This document shows positions 31,173 to 43,300 of a DNA stretch of 64,000 nt, piece by piece. The translations under genes and the position numbers were made by a program. Positions within the stretch are counted from its first letter, which is position 1. Each line of letters begins with the position of its first letter. The DNA is from Combretum micranthum (Eukaryota; Streptophyta; Magnoliopsida; Myrtales; Combretaceae). The notes beneath the pieces were generated by a model, which saw only the letters and a program-made list of their open reading frames with translations, was not told the origin of the DNA and did not search any database. The stretch lies in contig JAMXBD010000430.1 in assembly GCA_024138025.1 (NCBI GenBank), positions 186,001-250,000 on the forward strand. The letters are read 5' to 3'.

Positions 31173-32740
31173 ATTCATTCTTCACAGTCTATATATTTTT
31201 TTAATATTTTAAATTCTCATTCACTTAGCAAATTAAAACAATAGATTGCGTTATACAAAAAAAAAAAGTTAAAAATATGAGTATAATTGGTCTTTTATGT
31301 GGATTTTTTAAAAATAGAGGATAGAAAGTGCACAATGGTGGTTAGGGTATAGAGACAAATCATTTTAGTGGCCTGATTGGTAGTATGGTTTTTAAAAAAA
31401 TTTTGACAATGTCTTCAATTTGATATGTTCTTTTTCTTTGTATTTGTTTATTGTAGATGATACATTTGTGCCAATCTTGGTGCATTACTTTTTTCTTTTC
31501 AAGACAATTTCATTATTTTTCTAATTAGTATTGAGTCTTAATTTAATGTAGATTTCTTTTCTTTTCTTTTCTTTTTTATTTTTCAACCTCGATTTATCTC
31601 CTTTCTTTATTTTTTTTTACTATTGGTGCATAAATGCTATATCTTCCATTATTATTAAGCGAATTGTGCAATTTGGTGTCAAAAAATAATAAAATTAAAC
31701 TTTTGACAATTATTTTATATTTATGCTCCACTTTTTCTCTTTCTCTCCTTTCTATCTCTGTATTAAAAACCATTTTCACTTCCCGCTCTCTTTTTAACTT
31801 TCTCACTCTTTTTTTTTTTCCACACACATCCTAACCATTCCTTTTTTTTCACACATAACACAGGTGCATTGTACATTAGTATATCTTAAGTGCAAAATGT
31901 GTGTAATATTAAAATGTTATCTATAACTTTAATGGTAAATTTAAGTGATTTTTTCAAGGGTAAATTTACCTATTTTCATATTTCTTATTAGGGGAAATTC
32001 CATGCTATTGGTCACTTTAATGTCCAGCAAAAACTAAATAATTGATTCGTTTTCTTCTCTTTATTTCTCTTTCATCTTCTTCACAAACTAATTTACATTA
32101 AATGATACTTATGAGAATATTGTAAAAGATCAAGAGTACTAAACAAGTGTAACACTAAGAGCACTAAAGAAGCATCACATAGGTTATCAATGCAAACTCG
32201 GTACCCACCGCAGTCAGGATATATATATCTTATGTAATTATCTTTTCCTTTTTTTTTCCTATTCTCAACCAATCTATGTGATACCTTTAGAATCTTACAT
32301 ACACACATGGATATGAGCCTACTTATAGCCCGTCATGCTAGCAACATTTGGTTAGGAGATATTGTATTTGAATTCATCCTTAATTTATAATAATAACTTT
32401 CAAATGGGGCTTCTAAACGCACCCGCCGTCCCGTCCCACCCCCCCTCCCCCTAAAAAAAAAAAAAGCTTTGAAAATGGGGCAACTAGTTTACAAATAATA
32501 AGAGTAACACAAACGTGCATTTAAGGTATACAAATACTAAATTACATCTCAAACAATGTTTTATTCAATTGTTAATACTATTGTACTCTAATAAAATATG
32601 ATCCGATGAGCATGTGACCTTAAGAATTCAAATAACGGATATTCCCATAAATAATTCAAACAATATAAGAAATACAATAATATAATTATTAATAACTACT
32701 TTTGGATAATTGATTATTCAATAAAAATTATAATTAAATA
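31173..32740. other. AT-rich intergenic stretch
   Basis: Holds pyrimidine-rich runs (31550-31860) and poly-A or poly-C tracts near 32440-32465. No gene is seen. Confidence 0.4.
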
Positions 32741-32985
32741 ACTAAATGTGTAATTAGCTACATGAACTTTTAATTTGATTAAATTGGTATTTGAATTTTG
32801 AATTTTGAATTTGACCAATTTGATGCCTAAAAATCTTTGAATTGATCAATTTAGTATCTTAAAAAACTTAACGGACGTACCATTGATGTGTATGAAAAGT
32901 TATTTCAGATATCAAATTGATCAGTTTTAAAGTTCAAGTACCAAATTGATCAAATTAAAAGTTCAGATAACTAATTGCATATTTG
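32741..32985. mobile_element. Fold-back MITE-like element
   Basis: The left arm (GAACTTTTAATTTGATTAAA, then TTGGTATTTGAA) is the inverse of the right arm (GATCAAATTAAAAGTTC, preceded by TTCAAGTACCAAATT). Most of the element can fold on itself. Similar fold-back phrases built on GGTACCTGAACTTT occur near 48570, 50330 and 58270-58420. Confidence 0.55.
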
Positions 32986-33357
32986 ATCAAAGTTCCATTA
33001 CCATTGGTGACATTAGTCCAATAATCTATTGTTTTATATTTTTAATAACCTTTATTTATTTTAGCACATATATCACGATGTACCATCTACGGATATGTTA
33101 ATATATAAATATAGACAAGCAGACGATGTATCCGCGATGCGTATGTAAATAAAACAACTCAACATATATAAATTAAATAGATATATTGTTTTGACAGGTT
33201 GGAAGGTGACAACCTTAATTAGTCCTAGAAATTAAGAAATCAATTACAAATCATAATTATAATTATATTTTCTATAGATAACTTTTCTATGTTGGGTAAT
33301 TGTAATGCATAAATATGGTATAAGAAGTTTATATTAGTATATAAAGATACATGCTTA

Positions 33358-33690
33358 TGTTAAAAAAGGAAAAGACTATATATTCAACTTCTATTTAATT
33401 CTATTCAAATTCTATTTAATTTCATGATTTTACTGATATAAAAAATATTTTAGGCCTATATGCTAAAAAAGGAAAAAGATTATGTTTATTCAACCCTTAT
33501 TTAATTCTATTCAAACATTTTTAATTTCATTATTTCAGAGATACAAAAAATATTTTACGCTAAAAAGACCATATTTATTCAACTCTTATTTAATTCTATT
33601 CAAATCTTATTTAATTTCATGATTTCGAGGATACCAAAAATATGTTACGCTTATATACTAAAAAAGAAAAAGACTATATCATATACTAAA
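33358..33690. repeat. Degenerate tandem repeat, about 90-106 bp unit
   Basis: Units containing TTATTTAATTCTATTCAAA start near 33381, 33487 and 33576. They are separated by AAAAAGGAAAAAGA-like and ATACAAAAAATATTTTA-like phrases. Confidence 0.65.
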
Positions 33691-33859
33691 AATATTACAT
33701 TAAAAATATTTATACTAAAAATATTTACATTAAAAATATAAAATGCGATGATTTTGTTTTGATATGGATAAACATTTTTATCATGCCCTCATGAGAACAA
33801 TGAAAATTTAACCCATTATTCAACGTTCTAGGAAAAGCATCACGAGTCATTATAAAAAC

Positions 33860-34140
33860 TTTCACGTGTAATTTTTCAATGTCCGTACGAACCTGTCGGG
33901 ATGAAAGCGAGCCATATTCTCGTTTGAAGCCATGTCATAACCCACAACGCAATACGTCCCAAAATCTCGGCTCGCCTCCGCATAACGTGTCGAAACCAAG
34001 GTTCCTCCATTTGCCACACCCTCACTCACTTCAGAGCGTGTAATACACACCAATGCATCGTGTCGTCCCCATGAGCTTACGTATGTTCACCCATTCCCAG
34101 GGAGCGTGAAAAGTCATGGTCTGTCCTACCACCATCAACT
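33860..34140 (-). other. CG-richer, coding-like patch upstream of the GYF gene
   Basis: This stretch is visibly richer in G, C and CpG than its surroundings. On the - strand it has a 63-codon open frame (33862-34053) containing YAEASRDFGTYCVVGYDMAS. I do not recognise the protein. It could be promoter DNA of the gene starting at 34355, a CpG-dense 5' region, or a relic of an inserted gene fragment. Confidence 0.3.
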
Positions 34141-34354
34141 TTGCTTAAACAAAATATCCACAATATCCATTTAGGAGCCATACTAAAGTACGCCGCGTGG
34201 TGATCGGTTGTTAAGCTACGCCATTTTCATTTATCTCCCTCCTTGCAATCAACTAATATTCCTTCTGAGAACTCTTTATCCTTCAAAGTTGCCTAATCAA
34301 TCGTAATTAGGGTTTTGCGTTCTGATTCTCTGCAATTTCTCCAAGAGATCATCA

Positions 34355-37300
34355 ATGGCGGATAACTCCGTTTTCAGTTCCGTTTCTCGTTCCGATCTTT
34401 CCATCACACCTCCGCATCTGATTTCCAAAGGTTAAATTATTTCTCCCTCTCATGTTAAACCTTTTGTTCTCATAATCTATGACAATTCTCTGCAATTTCT
34501 GATTCATTAGTTAAAGAAAAGCGTGATCATTTCGTGATCAATTGGCTGTTGTGAACGTTCTGGTTTAACCGCGAATGAATAGGTTTTGCTTTATTTTCTT
34601 GCGTGTTGTCCGGATTTGAGGTGTGAAGCTAGAGGCCGTGCTTGATCATTGATATGAGAGAATTGTTTGTAGTTTATGCGATCTCATTTCCACAAATAAG
34701 AATTGTGAAGAAACTAGGAAGTTTATATTGATACTGTAGCAATGATCTGCGCGAATTCACGTGATCACTAGGAAAGAGATTTCCTTCGCATTTTGCTTCA
34801 AGCAGTCGGAGTATCTTTTTGAATTTAGAAATTTACTGCGCTTTTTTTTTATTATTGTATGAACTTTCTATTGATAAAAAGTGACATGCATGTAATTCAA
34901 GTAAGTTGATACATAAAAGTTGCATTAAAATGTTAACCAGAATAGTTTCAAAAACAAATCAGTCAGCTAATTTTAGTTTGAATTTGTTTGGATTGTCTTA
35001 TTTATATCCGTATCGGGTTTGTTTAATCTGTTTATAAGTAAAAATATTTATTTTTTATTTCTTGATACACAGTCAATTTGAAAAACGATGAAAACAAAAT
35101 ATCAAAAAGATCAGAAAACGTCGAACCAAACAGACCCTAAGAAAAATAAAAACCTACACGAAATCAAAAAGATGTAAAGAACTTGAAGTTGAATCCTTGT
35201 TGTTGCCAAGAAAAGAAACTGTGATAAAAAATTAGTTAGATGTTTCCTTGCATTATCTCTTCTATAAGAAGACATCCATTGACCTTTAAGAGTCTAAATG
35301 GATTTTTGCTTCAAAAACTGCAAAGTGGGTTTTCTCTTTTTGGGATAAAGTCATGGGAAGTTATAATTTTTTCTTTAGTTCTTTTTATTGATATTATCAA
35401 ACGAGTCTTAATTCCTAAACCTTTCTAAAGGTACACTTTTAAGTCCTTGACTTTTTAAAGAACATCAATTGAATCTAAAAGTCATTTTCAAAAATTAACT
35501 AAATAACTACCATTTTACTCTTGGCATTTTTTTTAAAACATCTAGACCTGAGTTCATCTTTGGAAAGCTTTACCACTCAATTGACAAATCTCAAAAAGAT
35601 TTAGGATTTAAAGTGCACTTTTGGAAAGCTTTAAGATTAGATTGACAAAACCTAGATTGCTTTGAGACTTTTTATGCCTTTTTCCTGAAATTATTTCCTG
35701 CTCAGGACCCCAAGTAACATTAATTACATAAATAAGGTTAAATTAAAATTAATTACCAAAATACAATACTAAAATCACAGCAATAAAATAGGATGTACAA
35801 TCCAGTATATATTGCATGTTGTTCTTATGATATACACTGTCACGTGACATATGTGCAAAATAAATTTCATGCAGAGGTAAATCTCAAGGGAAACGTGATT
35901 TACATTCGTTAACCAGAATCGTATTTCTTTTATGTGATATAGGGATGGTAGTTATAGGGATGGTAGTCAAACTTTAAATCGCACTTAATAGTTGCAAGTT
36001 ATTTGTAAAATGACAAATTGCACCTGCAGCTGCAGTTTTGTCATTTTGTGGTGTATTTTGGTAATTTTTTTTAACATCTCTTATATTTTGGTAATTGTTT
36101 TTATAGGTACTGTAGACAAGTTGTACACCCTCTTTTCCCTTATTTATTTATTTTGTAATTAGATATATTTCTTCTATGAGTGAAATTATCAAAGGCATTG
36201 CTGAAAGAATGTGGGATTTGAAACAGCAATAGAGGAGTGCAAGATGTTTTGTTCGGAAAGAATTGAGACTGCTTTGTTAAAGGCTAGAGTAAGAAAATTT
36301 GCAGCAGTTCTCTTTTTGATTATGTTAAATGTATCTAACTAGTGAAGAGATACTTCGCTCCATTAACTTACAACCAACTTTAGTTTTTCTGATGTAAGAG
36401 TTTCTATTATGTGATTTGATTTTCGTTCACCTTAAATCGGTTTGATAAAACCCATTGTAGATATACAGGAAAGGCCTCTCAGTTATATGTACCCTAAAGC
36501 TATGAATGAGGAGTCTGATTAGGTAGTCCTTTTTTATTTTTATGTTAACCTTATTTATCGAATACAATCTGTCTTTGTTATACCTATTTGAAATTTCATG
36601 TTTGGTATGATCTTTTTGGCTCATGAACCTGGCATATGATGAACTATCGTCTTATGTGCTTCATCTATTTATATTGGCTTAGCCATTGAGTGGTAAGTTC
36701 GCTATCTTTATCATATCTATTACTGAACTAAAGTATACTGGCACCAAAATTTAATAAGTTATAACAAATTGACTTTTTCATAGCTTCTTTCTTTCTTTAT
36801 TCATTTTTTAATCATTAACATGATTATAATGGAGTTTTTACCCTACAAGATATAGTTTCATAATAATTGAAGGATTATTTTTTATTCAAATCAAACTCAT
36901 AATCAGTATAAGAAGCTAGTTAATTTTCAAGGCATGTTGCTCTTTGCGTGTTTATCTTTGGGATAAAGAGGAAGCTCAATGGAATCATATCAAGGTAAGG
37001 GAAGTATGGTTGGTAAATTAGGTGCTCGATGGGGATGAATGCCTTTGGTTATAGTGCTCCTTTTTGGGTTGAAGAGGAAGCTCAGTAGAATTAGATCAAG
37101 GCAAGGGAAGTAGGTTGGTCAATTAGGTGCACGATGGGGATGCATGCTTTTGGTTAAAGCGCTCCTTTTCAGACTCTATTTGTTGCTCCTATGAGAAGAA
37201 GAGTTGTTTATTGCCATCATTGGACATGTGTTGGGGCAGTGAAATTGATTGGTTTTTAGTGGAAGTGAAAGAATGTGGCATGTACAGCAGCAATGCTCAA

Positions 37301-40300
37301 GCCTTATCCCCTATTTGAATTTTGTTTTGTCATTACACTCTACCATATGTATATGCCAAGTTTTGTTTTGTTATAAGAGTATATATCTATATGTATCTTC
37401 TTCTTTTCTATCTTTTAATTAATGAGCACACATTTTGAAAACGACACTGCAGTATAGCCCAAAATGCCTGACGAACCATATATAGTACAGGATATAGATA
37501 AGAATGGTCTGCCTAATAAGTTATTGTAAATAGGCAACACATCCTAAGGCTATTACTGACGTCCTGGTATTGATATTCCATGTGATTACTGTGGACCATA
37601 TGGAATATTTTGTTGGTCAACTAATAGTAGATGAACTTTTCCCTCGCTGGTATTATTATCGAGTCAGATATTTAATTGAACTTGACTGACTAGCAACATA
37701 GGGTGTGTCCCATACTGATTTGATAAGGTCTTTTTTGTTGACTGATTATTTAGCATCACCTTCCTTTAACCAACTTGGTCCTTGTCCAGAAAATTGGATC
37801 TTCAGTTTGCAATTTCATTGAATTTATCTTTTGTCAATTAAATCTTGATGCAAGAAAAGTGCATGTGGTTGACTGAATGATCCAGTAGTTATTGCTTTTC
37901 TGCTCCTGCATAGTTTGCACATCATGGTTGCTGTAATTGAATAGTAACACTGTGTTTACCAGCTCAAGTTTGGAAATGGGAGGAGATGTTGCAATTAAAT
38001 CCGTGCTTCATTTTCTTCTGTTTGCTCATGCATGGGTTAATCAAGAACTTACATCTTTATTGCTATGTCTAACTAAATGTCATAGCTTTATTTGATTTTG
38101 CAGATGTTCCAGGGTCAGAAAGTCCGATGCCTCTTTCCCCACAATGGCTTCTACCAAAGCCTGGTTTTAATAAGCCTGGAATAGGAGTTGGGGTATGTTA
38201 CCATTCTTGGGTCATGTACATGATTGCTGAGAATTGAGATCATCTATAATCTTGTTGAAACCTGTGTTCACGACCATCTATTGAGTGATTGTATTGCATA
38301 ATAGTTACACTTTATTTACCTGTAGGAACACCATGTTGCTCCATCTTCAGCTACGAAAATTCACTTAGAGGGCAATAAGTTATTGGGGAATGGTGATGAG
38401 GTGCTTGATCCTCGGAAGAGGAAGGGTGCCTTTGCACCATCTTTGTTTGAGATGCAAAATGGTTGGCATGACCACTGGGGAGACGAAGAAAGAGAAACAA
38501 ATCGTACAGTACGCAATGATCATTGGAGTGGTGGGGATAGAGAACATGGTGACCCTCATAGGATGGATCCAAAGGAAATTTCATCAGTGAGAAACTTTGG
38601 AGATACACGCCGTGGCCCATCTTGGAAAAATGACTCAAGTAACAAAGGTTCTAACTATGGACAACGCCGTGAAAGCAAATGGAGCACACGTTGGGGACCC
38701 AATGATAAGGACACGGAAGGTTTAAGTGAAAAGTCTATTGGCCTTGGGAAAAATGGGGATGTTTTTGCTGATAAAGGCTTGCTCGATTTGACTAATCATA
38801 AGAAGGATGAGAGGGAAGGAGGTAGCTTCCGGCCTTGGAGATCTAGTTCTTCCCAAATCCAGCAAAGTGGCGATCCCTTATTTCCAATTAGCAAGCAAGC
38901 AAGTTCCTTCCTTCTCTCATGGTCGTGGAAGGGTGAGGAATGCTCCACCAACCTTTTCTATAGGTCATGGTAAAATTGGTTTATCAGAAAGGTCAATAAA
39001 CAATTCTAGCACCCATCTTGTAGGTGCATTTTCAAAGAAGGGTAGCATTGACCAGGTAGATGCTTCTGCATTACGATATGGTAGAATGAAGTTGCTTGAT
39101 ATATACAGGACGATTGATATGAGATCATATGGGGATTTAAGGGAGGGCATGGTACCAGTGCCCTCATTAACAGAAGATGAACCATTGGAACCTATGGCAC
39201 TTTGTGCACCCCATGCTGAAGAAAAGGTAAATTATATGACTATATTCCCTTTTTTGAATGTTTGAGACCATTGCCTTATCCATTGTTGGCTCTATGCGTT
39301 CACTTGCACGTAGGAGCTTCTGAACAGAATCGACAGAGGAGATATAGTCAGCAGCAGTTGGCCTCACGTGTCAAAAGATGGATCCTTTGTAAGAAATTCA
39401 GTGATGTTTCATATTCAAGACGAACTGAGCATGGTAGTCAGCTTTTCATGCATATAATTACTCTGCTTCCATGCATGTCTTCTCTGTCAGACCCTCACTA
39501 ATATCTTAAATATCTTTGGCAGGAAGTAGAGAAATTTGGATGCCATTGATGATTCCAAAGCTGAAGCAATGGAGGCGAAGTTTCCCCATGATAGCAATTC
39601 CCATGAATTTCCTGAAGAAAAGCAGCACTTTTCAAGGTCTGGTTCAAAGATGGAGACTGGCAGACAGAAGACATATGCAGCTAGTCATTCCAGAAAAGAA
39701 GGTATTTTCATGCCTAGAGAAGATACTTTCCATTAGTGTGTGGAATTTTTAACTCATTTGCTAAAGTCCTGGACCATACAATGTTTTCCACAGTTACTAC
39801 ATTATACTGTTGTAAATAAAGTTTGTGATGACATCCACTAACAAAGAAAATAAATGCAATAGAACACCAGCACACACAGATTAGCCAAAGAGAGAGAGTA
39901 TAGTCTTATTTCTATTGCAGTGGTATTTACAATGCACTGAACCCAGATATCAAGAACATGTATGAGTGAGATGTATGCATATGTATGGATCTGTAAATGT
40001 ATGGGCTTATGGTAAGTATGTGTACAGGCGTATGGGTCTGTATGTTTTGGGTATGATTGTGTATATATGTGTACAGGTACTGGGAAAGGGTATGAATGCA
40101 AGTGTATGGGGTGTGAGGCAGAATGTGCGCATGAAGAGGTGTATGGGTATGTGAAGGTGATTAAGTGTGTGGGTATAAGGGTTTGTGGCTAGGTATGTGT
40201 ATGCAAATGCTGATGAGTAGACGATGACAAGTTAGCTGCTTACTCACACTCTCTCTCTTTACATAATAAATGACTATATTTTAGCCACTTCACTAGCTAA

Positions 40301-43300
40301 AGCTAGCAACTGCCATTACTTAAAACACTATTCGTCTTTAGTATTCCCATGTGCCCACCAATCGGCCTTCAACAGTTATGAGAAGCTGCTCCCTTGGCTG
40401 TACCTGACACTCCCACATGCTGTTCACCATTGCAACCCACCCTTAAGACTTATCTTGTACGCATTTACTGTTGAAGCCTTGACACAGGTCATATCAATAT
40501 GTCATGTGTGGATTTGATTTCTAGAGCATATTGATTGATTATGTAAGATGCACTTGTTTTCTTTGCTTTTATGTCTGGTTGGAGCGTTCCTCCTATATAG
40601 ACATTTGTGGTCCCTAGGACACGGCTAGAAACTATAAATGCATCCCGATCTTGCTGCTGACTGGTCGATAAGAGTGTAATGTGTTTGGTATGTAGGAATG
40701 ATTTGGAATGGAATGGATTGGATTGGAATGGAATGAGTTTAGAAATGACAAATCTATTCTATGTTTGGAAGATTACATGGAACAGAATGGCTAAAAGTGT
40801 AATTGTCAGAATGTCCTTAGTAATAAATGCAAAATATGCACACAATAGGATAAAAAGTAATTACATACATATAATTAATAAGGGTAGAAAAGAGTCGTGA
40901 TTCCACCTCTGAGAAGGCAGAATCGAATTCCCCTTCAAAGCTGGAATCATCAATTCCAAGGAATCACGATTCCGCCTCCTAAAAACGCTTTCAAACATTG
41001 GGAAAGGGAATGGAAGCCAAAATCGCGATTCCATTCCTATGTACCAAACGTGCCATAAGTAGTGTCTTAAGTGCCCAAAGTGGCCTCACTGTTCAGAATG
41101 TTATGTACCTTTTGGCAGAAAGGAAAATGATGTACTTGATGTTCTTTTGTTAACTGGTTTTCCATTTATGCAGGTTCTGGAGATGATGATAAGTACATAA
41201 ATAATCATGACAGGCCCTTTAGTGAAGCATTGATCATGCAAGAAAAAGATGTTGGTAGTGGTGAAATCACATGGAGTACTACTTCACTGGTAGAAGGCCA
41301 GCAGAGGTTTTTGAATAGTTATAAGGAGACAACTATAGAGGTTGGTAAAGTTATTGGGTTAGAACTGAAAAAGGAAATGAGTGATAATTGGGGTAATCAT
41401 TTGGCAGAGCCTTCTTACCAAAAAGATAAAAGGGCATGGTGCACCAATGAGGATCCTATTCTCAAGCTACAGCCACCTTTGCTTTCTTCTAGGGATATAG
41501 AAATGAGATCGCTTGCCCAAATTCCTCCAGAGAAATTGATTCTTCTTTACAAAGATCCTCAGGGTGCAATACAAGGACCTTTTTCTGGTAGTGACATAAT
41601 TGCATGGTTTGAGGCTGGATATTTTGGTTTAGATTTGGAAGTTCGCCTGCCCAGTGCATCAGATGACTCACCATTTTCGTTGCTTGGTGATGTTATGCCG
41701 CATTTACGTGCTAAATCAAAGACACCTCCTGGATTCAACCCTCCAAAACAGATGAAGCTGTTGATGCTGCAGGAAGAACAAACTTCTGTAGTTTTCAAAA
41801 GATGCATCTGGTTTCCCTGGACATTGATCTGATTAGAAATGAGGAAGGATATAAGCAGGGTTCATCTTCAGAAGCTGAAAATAAGTTTTTGGAGTCACTG
41901 ATGTTCGGTAATACAGGGAGTACATATATCGAGGGTACGTCATTCTTGAAAGATTGGTCTCTGAGGATACTATAATTATTTAAGCTAGTTTATAGGCATT
42001 GATATGTTTTACTGTTATTCTTATATCTCTGTTTTGATTTATATCTAGGTTTATGGGAACATAGAGAAAAAAGTGCTGGCAGCAAGCCTTCATCCTTAGT
42101 GGATGGTGGGAATATGTCCCTTTTAAGCCAGAGAATGGCTATAGTGCCCAATTCTTATGCATATATGTCTGGAGGCAATGGTGAATCCATGGTTCCTACT
42201 TCCGAGATTGTCCAAGGGTCTCTGGATTCTAAAATTGTCCCTTCTTGTGTGACAGACGGTGCTTATTTTCCTCAGCCCCAGAATGCTGGACTCAAAGGTT
42301 TCCAAGACCCTTCTTTATCTAGAGTGAATGCTAATTGGTCTAACTTTCATATCCCAGATACATTAAACCCCCCTTTGTTCAATCAATCTCAAAATTTTCC
42401 TCCGGGTGCATCGGTTCATTTCTCACAGCATAGTTTGCCAAGCCAACATCAAGACTCCGACAAATTTATTTGCTCAAAATCTAGATAACTTACCTGCCAA
42501 TGTAACCATAGATGATTTACTCTCTTCTGGCATGTCGCAAGATCCAAAACAATCACATATGTTGCACCGTCACAGTCAAAGCTCTTTATCCAGTTTATGC
42601 CCTCAAGTGGCAGCTAGTTTACCTGCTAATCTGACACTAGACAAACTACAGTCTGGCTTAATTCACAATTCCCAATTATTAAATAGATTGCAAGAGCAGT
42701 ATTTATTGCAATTGCATTCCCAGACTGCTGCAATGTCACATCAGCTTTCACCATTGGAGAAACTTTTGTTGCTCAAGGAGCAACATAAAGAAGGAGAGCT
42801 GCAGCAACACTTATTGCAACAACAACAATTGTTTACTCAGGGTCAGGCGGAAGCAGAGCGTCAGTCCCAAACACACATTGGTGACACTGCTTGCTTACAG
42901 GCTGCTGCAATGCAAAATGTTGATGCATTCTTGAATCCTCTGCCCAAGCCATTGCCTGAGGTATTTGATGCTGGTTCAAATTCATCGATTGTTGGCCTAA
43001 GTGATGAACAAATAGCTGGCATGTTGAATTTGCCACCATCACTTGCTTTGGGTTCTGGACATGAGAGTACTTCCGAAACCTCTTTACAATTTTCAGGACT
43101 ATTCCGTGGTGATATCAAGCAGCAAAATTGTTGGCCTTCTCCAATTCATGGACAAAATGAAATTGCCCATCTAAAGCTCGTACCCATGGACATCTGTGCC
43201 AAACACACTCCATCTGAAGAGGCCTTTAATGCGTCTTTGCAGGACACTCTAAATGTGCCTATAGCAAATAAAGCTTCATCGTCCAAATTCATATCAGTTA

